Shown: positions 37,366 through 45,705 of the stretch, one piece after another
How positions within the stretch are numbered: the first letter of the stretch is position 1
How the letters are laid out: every line of letters begins with the position of its first letter
Assembly: GCA_946414345.1 (NCBI GenBank)
Contig: CAMKOB010000004.1
Location: 1 to 61,959 of the forward strand
DNA length: 61,959 nt
Reading direction: 5' to 3'
DNA from: an uncultured Candidatus Saccharibacteria bacterium
GTDB lineage: Bacteria > Patescibacteriota > Saccharimonadia > Saccharimonadales > Saccharimonadaceae
The notes under the pieces: model-generated
What the model saw: the letters and a program-made list of their open reading frames with translations, nothing else
Database searches by the model: none
What the model was told of the DNA's origin: nothing
Translations under genes and position numbers: made by a program

Positions 37366-38364
37366 ATGACAGAGGAAAAGCGTGTTGAAATCTACAAAGG
37401 TTTGGCTGGGGAGGTAGTTTTTAACGTAGATGAAAAAGGAGAAACGATCTGGGCAACACAAGCGCAGATTACGGAAATTTTCGGAGTAGACAGAACAGTA
37501 ATTGGCCGTCATTTAAGAAATATCTTCAAGGAGGGGGAATTAGACGAAAAACAAGTATGTGCAAAAAATGCACATACTGGTCCAGATGGAAAGACCTACC
37601 AGGTTAATATGTATAATTTAGATGCAATTATTTCGGTAGGGTACCGAGTGAATTCTAAGAAGGCAACACGCTTTAGAATTTGGGCAACAAAGGTTTTAAA
37701 GCAATACGTGACCGATGGAATTGCGGTAAATGAAAGACGACTAGCACAATTGACTGAGAAAAAAGAAGTTAAAAAGCTACATGACGTAGAAGACATGATG
37801 GCGTTGGTACGTAGGCTTACTACACAAAATGAATTAGATGCCGGGGAGGCAAATGGAGTGCTAGAGGTAATTTCACGCTATGCTGGAAGCTTTAAGACTT
37901 TGGAGGAATACGACGATGGGCATATTGATTTATCTTTCATGGGGACAGGGAAGAGACAGCAGAAAGAGCTAACAATAGTAATGTGCGAAGAGGCGGTTGA
38001 GAACTTACGAAAGAATGTAGGCGGCTCTGAGCTATTTGGTAAAAAACGCAATAATTCATTTGAGGGGAGTTTAAATTCGATTTTTCAAAGTTTTGATGGT
38101 AAGGAATTATACCCAAGCGTGCCAGAGAAGGCGGCAAACTTACTTTATTTTATAATTAAAGACCATCCGTTTTATGATGGGAACAAGCGAATTGGAGCAT
38201 TACTCTTTATTTTATTCCTAACATTGAACGATTACCATTTGACGGAAAAAGGTGAAACAAAAATTTCCGATCGAGCTTTGACGGCAATTGCGCTTTTAAT
38301 TGCCGAGAGTGAGCCGAAGGAAAAGGGTTTAATAGTATCACTGGTTTGTAAATTATTAGAGTAG
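37366..38364 (+). CDS. RhuM-like N-terminus fused to Fic/DOC domain
   Basis: TEIFGVDRTVIGRHLRNIFKEGEL...YNLDAIISVGYRVNSKKATRFRIWATKVLKQY; HPFYDGNKRIGALLF Fic motif. Confidence 0.9.
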   Translation: MTEEKRVEIYKGLAGEVVFNVDEKGETIWATQAQITEIFGVDRTVIGRHLRNIFKEGELDEKQVCAKNAHTGPDGKTYQVNMYNLDAIISVGYRVNSKKATRFRIWATKVLKQYVTDGIAVNERRLAQLTEKKEVKKLHDVEDMMALVRRLTTQNELDAGEANGVLEVISRYAGSFKTLEEYDDGHIDLSFMGTGKRQQKELTIVMCEEAVENLRKNVGGSELFGKKRNNSFEGSLNSIFQSFDGKELYPSVPEKAANLLYFIIKDHPFYDGNKRIGALLFILFLTLNDYHLTEKGETKISDRALTAIALLIAESEPKEKGLIVSLVCKLLE

Positions 38365-38423
38365 TACAGGGGAGTAACGTGGCTATGTTTTTATTTTTGG
38401 TGGAAAAGTGATACAATTGAGGT

Positions 38424-39173
38424 ATGAAACAGAGCGAGATGACCAGAGGGAAAAACAAAAAAGGCGGGCTAAAGACAAAGGCTCAAAAGATACGCGCGCG
38501 AATGCTCAATGCTTATTATGGTAACCCTACTAAAGATATGAAACTGATTGCGATTACTGGTTCGACTGGTAAGACCACAGTGGCACATTATGTACACGAA
38601 ATACTGCGGGCTTCTGGTGAACAAGTGGCGGTACTCGCAAGTGACCAACCATTTAAGGTAGGGATGTTGCATAAGTTTCTTTCGGACGCCTGGAAAGCAG
38701 GTGCCAATGTAGTAATTGTAACAGTGCCAGCTGCAGTGCTGCGCGATAATGTTTTTCATGGTTTACCAGTAATGGTAGCGGCGATGACCAATTTTGTGAC
38801 GTCTTCACTTAAAGATATGTCACCAGAGGAGTTTTTGGAATCTGAAAAAACATTATTCAAGATGAATCCAGAGATCGTAGTAATGAATCATGATGATTTA
38901 CACTACGACACGTTTTCAGATTATCATGGAAGTCTAATGACGTTGAACTACGGACAAACAGGGAAAGATATTAAGATTTTGAATTCTAAACTATATCCAA
39001 AAGGAACCGAGGCAACTATATCTATCAAATCTGAGATAATCAATGTGGCAACGTTTATACCTGGTGAGACTGCGGTATCATACATGGCTTGTGCCGTCGC
39101 GATTGCTGAGGCATTAAAAATTAAAACGGATGACATGGTTGAGGGTATTGCCGAGTGGCAACCGGAGGCATAG
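38424..39173 (+). CDS. Short Mur-ligase-like paralogue (ATP-binding/central domain only)
   Basis: ITGSTGKTTVAHYV P-loop; no C-terminal ligase domain. Confidence 0.75.
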   Translation: MKQSEMTRGKNKKGGLKTKAQKIRARMLNAYYGNPTKDMKLIAITGSTGKTTVAHYVHEILRASGEQVAVLASDQPFKVGMLHKFLSDAWKAGANVVIVTVPAAVLRDNVFHGLPVMVAAMTNFVTSSLKDMSPEEFLESEKTLFKMNPEIVVMNHDDLHYDTFSDYHGSLMTLNYGQTGKDIKILNSKLYPKGTEATISIKSEIINVATFIPGETAVSYMACAVAIAEALKIKTDDMVEGIAEWQPEA

Positions 39174-39176
39174 ATT

Positions 39177-39746
39177 TTGAAACGTTATTATCCCGGCATC
39201 ACGGATAGGAGGTTGAATAATCGGAGGTTTTATCGGACAGAAGAGGCCATTTTAAAGGCCTTTTTTGACGATAATAGCCTGAGTACCAGAGAGGTAGCAA
39301 AACACGCAGGAATAGCACGATCAACTTTTTATCACCATCACCAATCTACAGCAAAAATAATCACGGATTATCAAAAATACATTGCAGATAAATATAAACG
39401 ATTAGCCAAGAAAATGCTCAGTGCACAAAAGACGCCGATACGAATGATGTATGAGAGAATATTTCTTTTTACCATACAATATAAGAAGATTTTTAAAATA
39501 CTGCAGATGAATAAAGAGCTTAGTATTTTAAAATACATGATTAGAAGGATGCAGCCACGACTCGTGGAAGCGATGCGTCTGCCAAAAAACTCGGCAAGAA
39601 TTTTTTTAGTTTATGAGGGAGAGGTGGCGTCGCTAATGGACGCTTGGTGCAGAAAGGGAATGATGGAAGACGAAATTAATCAACTACTTGATGAGATTGT
39701 TTTTTTAACAGAAACAGCAAGAGTGAGGTTAAAAATACTTTTGTAG
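39177..39746 (+). CDS. TetR-family-like transcriptional regulator
   Basis: LSTREVAKHAGIARSTFYHHHQSTAKIITDY HTH; TTG start. Confidence 0.75.
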   Translation: MKRYYPGITDRRLNNRRFYRTEEAILKAFFDDNSLSTREVAKHAGIARSTFYHHHQSTAKIITDYQKYIADKYKRLAKKMLSAQKTPIRMMYERIFLFTIQYKKIFKILQMNKELSILKYMIRRMQPRLVEAMRLPKNSARIFLVYEGEVASLMDAWCRKGMMEDEINQLLDEIVFLTETARVRLKILL

Positions 39747-39747
39747 A

Positions 39748-40314
39748 CTACTCATCTGAATCAGAACCGGAGTTATCAGGTTCATCCTGTGCCGTTTCGG
39801 TTTGAGTGGCCTCTTCATTATTTCTTTTTGCTTGATAAGCTTCGATAGCGGCTGCTTGCTGACGTATATCTGAAGCAGTGAGGCCTTCAAATTGGCTGGC
39901 ATCAGCAGTAACAACTATATATTTATCTATTAGCTCGGAGTCTTTAAACTCTAATTGATTCTTTAATGTTTCATAGGCGATTTCGGCCGACTCGGCATCT
40001 TCATATTCAAAGTATGTCTTCATACTAACCACTAAATCATCCTTATATTCATAGACGACGTGGGTTTGGCGGTGCGCAGAACCCGAAGTGGAGTTGGTGG
40101 GCGTAAGATTAATGGTAGTTTGAGTCGAATTGGAAATAAATCTATCATCGCTAATTGGTGGTTTGTTTAGAAATGATATGACAGCCCAGCTAGCGAGACC
40201 GATCGACAGTAATGAAACAATTAGACAGGTAATATAGATTGGGGCTTTGCTTCTTTTTTTAGTTTTGTTTTTTTCTTTGGGAATATTTCTAACAACATTG
40301 TTGTTTAAATACAT
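39748..40314 (-). CDS. Membrane-anchored hypothetical protein
   Basis: Single TM, acidic C-terminus. Confidence 0.55.
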   Translation of the reverse strand: MYLNNNVVRNIPKEKNKTKKRSKAPIYITCLIVSLLSIGLASWAVISFLNKPPISDDRFISNSTQTTINLTPTNSTSGSAHRQTHVVYEYKDDLVVSMKTYFEYEDAESAEIAYETLKNQLEFKDSELIDKYIVVTADASQFEGLTASDIRQQAAAIEAYQAKRNNEEATQTETAQDEPDNSGSDSDE

Positions 40315-40344
40315 TTTGCCTCCATAAACATCGTTCTTATTATA

Positions 40345-41598
40345 TTATACATGGTATCCGAGAGAACGAAGAATTTTCTTTGTCACTTTGATATCCTCAA
40401 AATCGTGGGGGCCATCGGCGCGAAGAATGGATTTTTCGTGCCCCTTACCGAGTATGAGGACAAGATCGTCTTTTTTAGCGGACTTGAGAGCATATCTAAT
40501 AGCTTTTTCTCGGTCTAATTCTTTGATTAAATCTTTGCCAAGAATTTTTCCTTCTTTGGTAGCACCTTCTATGAAGCCCTGTGCAATTTTTTCTGGGTCC
40601 TCATCACGTGAATCATCCTCGGTAATAATGACAAGATCAGAATACTTAGCAAGAATGCGACCACGAATTGGACGTGTAGATGGATCACGACGACCAGCAC
40701 CACCATGAACAGAAATGATTTTGCCATTATGGCTTGAGACACTATCAAAAACTTTCTCTAGAGCGTCGGGGGCATGAGCATAATCTACGATCACTGTAAA
40801 AGGTTGACCTTCGTCTATAATATTCATGCGGCCCTCTACGCTTTCTAATGACTTAATACCTTCTTCTATTTGTTTGTTGGTGAGTCCAAGTTTTTTACCG
40901 ACCAAACATGCGGCAAGAGAATTATAGACATTAAACTCGCCTGGGATGTTGGTTTCGATTTTTATATCATTATATGAATACTTTACACCAGAAACAGACA
41001 ATTTTATATTCCTAGCGCGATTATCTCCATTTTTTATACCATATGTGATATATTTTTTTGCAATAGTTTTATAATAATCAGTCGCCTTATCGTCTGCATT
41101 CAGAATACTGAATTTGGCTTTTTTAAACAATTTACCCTTGGCGGCACGATAACGGGCGAGAGTTTTGTGGTAATCTAAATGTTCATGAGTGAGATTCGTA
41201 AATACTGCGATTTCAAAGGGAACACCTAATGGGCGAAATTCGTTGAGTGCATGTGAAGTCACTTCAAGGACCAAAAATTCGGCGCCAGTATCTGCTATAT
41301 CTTTGATTCGTCGGTTTAGAGTAAATGTATCAACCATAGTCATGTGACCAAGCTCTGGACTAAGCTTATCTACGCCATACGCAACAGTGGTCATAATACC
41401 GGTTTTGTAGCCGGCTTGTCTTAGCATATTCCAAATCATAAAGCAGGTGGTTGTTTTACCGTTAGTGCCAGTGACACCGATGACGCGTAATTTTTTGGCT
41501 GGATGATGGTATTTATTGCTTGCAATTATCGCCTGAAGAAGATGATAAGGCCTTACTAGGTCGTTGTAAAATGGTAGCTTCTCTAACTGCTTTTTCAT
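40345..41598 (-). CDS. murE: UDP-N-acetylmuramyl-tripeptide synthetase MurE
   Basis: GVTGTNGKTTTCFMIW, VDYAHAPDALEKVF, GKGHEKS. Confidence 0.93.
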   Translation of the reverse strand: MKKQLEKLPFYNDLVRPYHLLQAIIASNKYHHPAKKLRVIGVTGTNGKTTTCFMIWNMLRQAGYKTGIMTTVAYGVDKLSPELGHMTMVDTFTLNRRIKDIADTGAEFLVLEVTSHALNEFRPLGVPFEIAVFTNLTHEHLDYHKTLARYRAAKGKLFKKAKFSILNADDKATDYYKTIAKKYITYGIKNGDNRARNIKLSVSGVKYSYNDIKIETNIPGEFNVYNSLAACLVGKKLGLTNKQIEEGIKSLESVEGRMNIIDEGQPFTVIVDYAHAPDALEKVFDSVSSHNGKIISVHGGAGRRDPSTRPIRGRILAKYSDLVIITEDDSRDEDPEKIAQGFIEGATKEGKILGKDLIKELDREKAIRYALKSAKKDDLVLILGKGHEKSILRADGPHDFEDIKVTKKILRSLGYHV

Positions 41599-41599
41599 A

Positions 41600-42829
41600 T
41601 TATCTATAATGTTTTAATGAATCGATAGGATTCTTGGTGGCGGCTTTAATAGCTGGATAAGTGCCAAAGAGAATCCCCACGGCAATTGATGTCGATAATG
41701 TTATTGCAATAATCTCAAGACTTATGTATGGCGTAAATGGAGTGATAATCGATACCAAAAAGGCCATAATATATCCAAGGACTATACCGAGAAGTCCACC
41801 AAGTATAGATAGGATAAGTGACTCCAACATGAATTGCATCAGAATGTTTTGAGATGAGGCCCCAACAGCTTTTCTAATGCCAATTTCGTGAGTACGCTCT
41901 GCAACAGAAACAAGCATAATATTCATTACACCAATACCACCAACAACAAGTGAAACGCCCGCCACGACAGAGAGCATACCTGAAATAATGCTAAGTAAGC
42001 TGCCGGCTGGGTGAGTGATAGCTTCGCCGTAGGCTACACTGAAGTTTGTGTCGCCAGAGTGATTAGTGGTAAGAACCTCACGGATACTATTGGAGACTGT
42101 TTCTAGTGCCGATGTTGCAGAAACCTTAACATTGATTTGCTGAATTTGAATTGAACTCATTAATGTCGAGAGTACATCTATATCAATAATAAGTGCATTA
42201 TTAAAATCAACATTATTAAAGTTAATGGTATCTTCCACTTCTTCCAGTACGCCCACAACTATAAAACGTTGGCCATGAAATGTAAGTGTGCGGCCGACCG
42301 GATTGGAAGTATTAAAAAGTAAAAGTGATAGAAGGTGACCTACCACAATAGAATTTTCTTTATTTTTATCTGTGATGAATGCACCATAGCGCAAGGTAAG
42401 AGGATTAATACTAATAAAATCAGTAGTAGTGCCTAATATAGTGGCGGAGGCCACAGTATTATCATCATCCGTAACGGTATTAGACGATATAGCGACCGGA
42501 GCAACCGCATCTACATCTTCAATTTTTGCAATAGATGCGATGTCCGCAACATCAAGATTACTCTTTGAATAGTCGGAAGAGGAAGTAAGTTCTTCGACAA
42601 GATTTGTCACCGTATCTTTATTGGTACTGGGGCGAACTACAATTAAATCAGCACCAACGTCGGAAATTTCCTCAGAGATTAAGCGCGAAATACTGCCAGT
42701 GAGACTCAATATTAGAATAATACTTGCAATACCGATTGCAATACCTAAACAGGTCAAAAATGAACGGGTGCGGTTTTCTTTTATAGATGTCTTGGCGAGC
42801 CGCAAATGAGTGCGAAACAATAGGGCCAT
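41600..42829 (-). CDS. ABC transporter permease, MacB/FtsX type
   Basis: N-terminal TM, periplasmic domain, C-terminal GIGVMNIMLVSVAERTHEIGIRKAVGA. Confidence 0.92.
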   Translation of the reverse strand: MALLFRTHLRLAKTSIKENRTRSFLTCLGIAIGIASIILILSLTGSISRLISEEISDVGADLIVVRPSTNKDTVTNLVEELTSSSDYSKSNLDVADIASIAKIEDVDAVAPVAISSNTVTDDDNTVASATILGTTTDFISINPLTLRYGAFITDKNKENSIVVGHLLSLLLFNTSNPVGRTLTFHGQRFIVVGVLEEVEDTINFNNVDFNNALIIDIDVLSTLMSSIQIQQINVKVSATSALETVSNSIREVLTTNHSGDTNFSVAYGEAITHPAGSLLSIISGMLSVVAGVSLVVGGIGVMNIMLVSVAERTHEIGIRKAVGASSQNILMQFMLESLILSILGGLLGIVLGYIMAFLVSIITPFTPYISLEIIAITLSTSIAVGILFGTYPAIKAATKNPIDSLKHYR

Positions 42830-43620
42830 TAGTGTTTCCTCCTTTTATTACTCTTATTAGTTTTGCTGCTCTTAGTACGCTTACTTCGTTTTTTGATTTT
42901 TACATCAATTGGTTGAGGAAGATTCTGATCAGCAACCGTTTTGACATCGGTATCAATATGGCCATCCAACATGTTAATAACGCGTGTAGCGTAAACAGTT
43001 AAGGCTGGATTGTGAGTCACCATAATAATAGTATTGCCTTCTTCATGAATAGCTTTTAGTTCTTCCATTACGATGTTTGATGCATGGGAATCAAGGTTAC
43101 CTGTTGGTTCATCAGCCAAGATAATTTCTGGATCACTAACAATGGCGCGAGCAATAGCTACACGCTGTTGTTGGCCACCGGAAAGTTGGCCTGGTAAATA
43201 ATACTCGCGTTCTTGTAAATGAAACCTTTCTAGGGCTTGGGAGGCATTCTTAAGACGAACGGTACGCGGACGATTGACATAAACTAATGGCAATGCGACA
43301 TTCTCCAGGATAGACAAATCTTCAATAAGGTTGAAATTTTGAAAAATAAAACCAATTTTTTTAGCGCGAAGACGAGCTTGGCGAGCAGAACTAATGCTGG
43401 CAACATTTTTACCATTTAGGGTATACTCACCAGAGGTGGCTCTATCTAACAGTCCAATAATATTAAGAAGTGTAGTCTTACCACAACCCGATGGACCCAT
43501 TATCATAATAAATTCACCGCGTTTGATAGTGAGGTCAAAATCTTTGAGCGCAAATGACTCAGTATCGCCATATCCATAACGCTTAGTTAACCCTTTTAGC
43601 TCTATTATTGTATCGTTCAT
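42829..43620 (-). CDS. ABC transporter ATP-binding protein (LolD/MacB type)
   Basis: [41 protein letters not shown] 43620 preferred over GTG 43644. Confidence 0.94.
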   Translation of the reverse strand: MNDTIIELKGLTKRYGYGDTESFALKDFDLTIKRGEFIMIMGPSGCGKTTLLNIIGLLDRATSGEYTLNGKNVASISSARQARLRAKKIGFIFQNFNLIEDLSILENVALPLVYVNRPRTVRLKNASQALERFHLQEREYYLPGQLSGGQQQRVAIARAIVSDPEIILADEPTGNLDSHASNIVMEELKAIHEEGNTIIMVTHNPALTVYATRVINMLDGHIDTDVKTVADQNLPQPIDVKIKKRSKRTKSSKTNKSNKRRKH

Positions 43621-43660
43621 ATTATGACTGTACGATGCGTACACCTCCTTTTGTTGTTTC

Positions 43661-43750
43661 TGGCGGAAAGGACAGGATTTGAACCTGCGAAAGAGTTGCC
43701 CCTTTACACGCTTTCCAAGCGTGCGCCTTAAACCACTCGGCCACCTTTCC
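43661..43750 (-). tRNA. tRNA-Ser(GGA)
   Basis: Acceptor GGAAAGG/CCTTTCC, anticodon loop TTGGAAA, long variable arm, encoded GCCA. Confidence 0.95.
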
Positions 43751-43759
43751 GTATTAAAG

Positions 43760-44476
43760 TTATGATATCACACTTGGCTTGTTTTGTAAAACGTTTCTAA
43801 GCTTTACTAAAACAGAGGAAATCGCAAGCGAAACAACAATAAAAACAGCCAAAACTATTGGGGTGATATATAGGCGTCCACCAAAAGTGAGCCCATAGAA
43901 GTCTGGCCAGATTTTAAGCACCATTACACAAGTAAAATAGGGAATCGCATAAGCAACGATTGGAAGAGTCGTTAGAAGGCGAGTTTTAAAACTGATTTTT
44001 GTGTTGTTGGTAGTAAAAACAAAAGTAATAGCAGCCAGAAGGGGATTAAAGAAGTGGAGAAAGAATAAGGTTTCAAGGAATGGATCGAGGTAATTTCCAC
44101 CCCTTGATACGCGAGCAGGGGCAAGGAAGAAAACAACCGTAACACAGGTTATCATGGCGGCAGTTGTGGCGGTTAAATACCAGAGTTCGATGGCTCTTTG
44201 GTGGGGAATAGCTATTTTTCTAAGTTTTGAATAGATAACAGTAAAAGCACAGATGCCGGCGACCAGCCCTAGAAAAATATTACTTAAAATTGTAAAGGTT
44301 GCAATATGTTGCCAGTAGGGAAATGGGCTATTGTCTACATGTGCGGTATGTGAACCAATAATAAGGGTGACCGTTACGGCAATAGCCGCAGTAACAAAGA
44401 TGAATAAATTATTTATTACAAAGAATAAGTTTTTAATATGATTGTTTTTTTGGTTATGTTTTATTAGCTTGGTCAT
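43760..44476 (-). CDS. Pr6Pr-like multi-pass membrane protein
   Basis: About six TM segments, FTILSNI motif. Confidence 0.6.
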   Translation of the reverse strand: MTKLIKHNQKNNHIKNLFFVINNLFIFVTAAIAVTVTLIIGSHTAHVDNSPFPYWQHIATFTILSNIFLGLVAGICAFTVIYSKLRKIAIPHQRAIELWYLTATTAAMITCVTVVFFLAPARVSRGGNYLDPFLETLFFLHFFNPLLAAITFVFTTNNTKISFKTRLLTTLPIVAYAIPYFTCVMVLKIWPDFYGLTFGGRLYITPIVLAVFIVVSLAISSVLVKLRNVLQNKPSVIS

Positions 44477-44484
44477 ATTGTCCT

Positions 44485-45633
44485 TTATTTTAATGATAAT
44501 ATTGCGAGATTCTCAATGTGTGGTGTGCGAGGAAAGAAATTAAAAGTTTTAATGGTTTCAATCTTATATCTTTGCAGGAGGGCCGATACATCACGCGCCT
44601 GGGTGGCTGGGTTACAAGACAAATAGATAATATTAGGTGGAGTAATTTCTAGGAGTTTGTTGATTAGTTTGTTATCGCAACCAGCGCGAGGTGGGTCGAG
44701 GATAGTGGTAGCACTTGGCGAAATATATTCTAGGGCTTCTTCTGATTTTGCATTAACAGTGTTGGCTATTCTATTACTATTATTGGTTAATTCTCGATAG
44801 GCAGATTTATCACATTCAATTAATGTAAGCTTTCGGTCTCGAGCAACAGAAAGACCAATAGTGCCCACTCCAGCATAGAGGTCTACCACTTCTTCAGTTG
44901 TAATATGTTTTTGGATTTCCTTAAGTGCCAATTCATAAACCGGAAGGTTGATTTGGAAAAAACCATTCGGAGAATATGAATATTTATATCCTAATATTGT
45001 ATCTGTTAGATTATTGAAGGTTGGGTGCGGTTTGCCATTCTCAAACAATCCACCAGATACCTCACCATCTTGATTACAGCGGAGAAGAAGAGATTGATAC
45101 TTGCGCGCTTCCTCGTGATTATTATTAAGATTATTTATTACTTCAATGGCTTTATTAAAAAGTTCTGGGCGTTCAATCGAGGAATTGGCGATAGGGACTT
45201 TACGGTGGGAACCGCGAGTGTGAAAAGCGGGAAAGATTTTGGTTTTATCGTTATCGTAATAAAGCGCATATTCCATTTTATTGCGATAAAACAAATCTTT
45301 ATTATCTGTAAAAATGAGTGGAGCAGAGATGGTGATGTTATGCTCGCGAAATATTTCCACCACCAACTCTTGCTTGGTTTGAAGTTCGTATTTGAAATCT
45401 AAGATTTGCCAAGGTGAAGTGGAGAGGAAACACTCATCCTTTGGTGCGATGCGATGAGCGGATGGATTATCTATCTTGGTTGCTATAGCCTCAATGTAGT
45501 GAGACTTGTTTTTTGTAACAACATAATCTACAACTACCTCACTTGGTAGAGCATTCCAGAAAAATATTTTTTTACCATCTTTAAGAGTAGCGATAGATTG
45601 TCCACCAGGAATGATTTTGTCGACCTTAACCAT
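44485..45633 (-). CDS. TrmA/RumA-type class I SAM-dependent RNA (uracil-5) methyltransferase
   Basis: NGFFQINLPVYE, VVDLYAGVGTIGLSVA, ILDPPRAGCD, YLSCNPATQARD. Confidence 0.9.
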   Translation of the reverse strand: MVKVDKIIPGGQSIATLKDGKKIFFWNALPSEVVVDYVVTKNKSHYIEAIATKIDNPSAHRIAPKDECFLSTSPWQILDFKYELQTKQELVVEIFREHNITISAPLIFTDNKDLFYRNKMEYALYYDNDKTKIFPAFHTRGSHRKVPIANSSIERPELFNKAIEVINNLNNNHEEARKYQSLLLRCNQDGEVSGGLFENGKPHPTFNNLTDTILGYKYSYSPNGFFQINLPVYELALKEIQKHITTEEVVDLYAGVGTIGLSVARDRKLTLIECDKSAYRELTNNSNRIANTVNAKSEEALEYISPSATTILDPPRAGCDNKLINKLLEITPPNIIYLSCNPATQARDVSALLQRYKIETIKTFNFFPRTPHIENLAILSLK

Positions 45634-45705
45634 AGATTATATTATATCACAGGGGTAAGATTTTTTGGTAAAAAAGGGGTTTATGTTATATAATATATAT
45701 TATAT

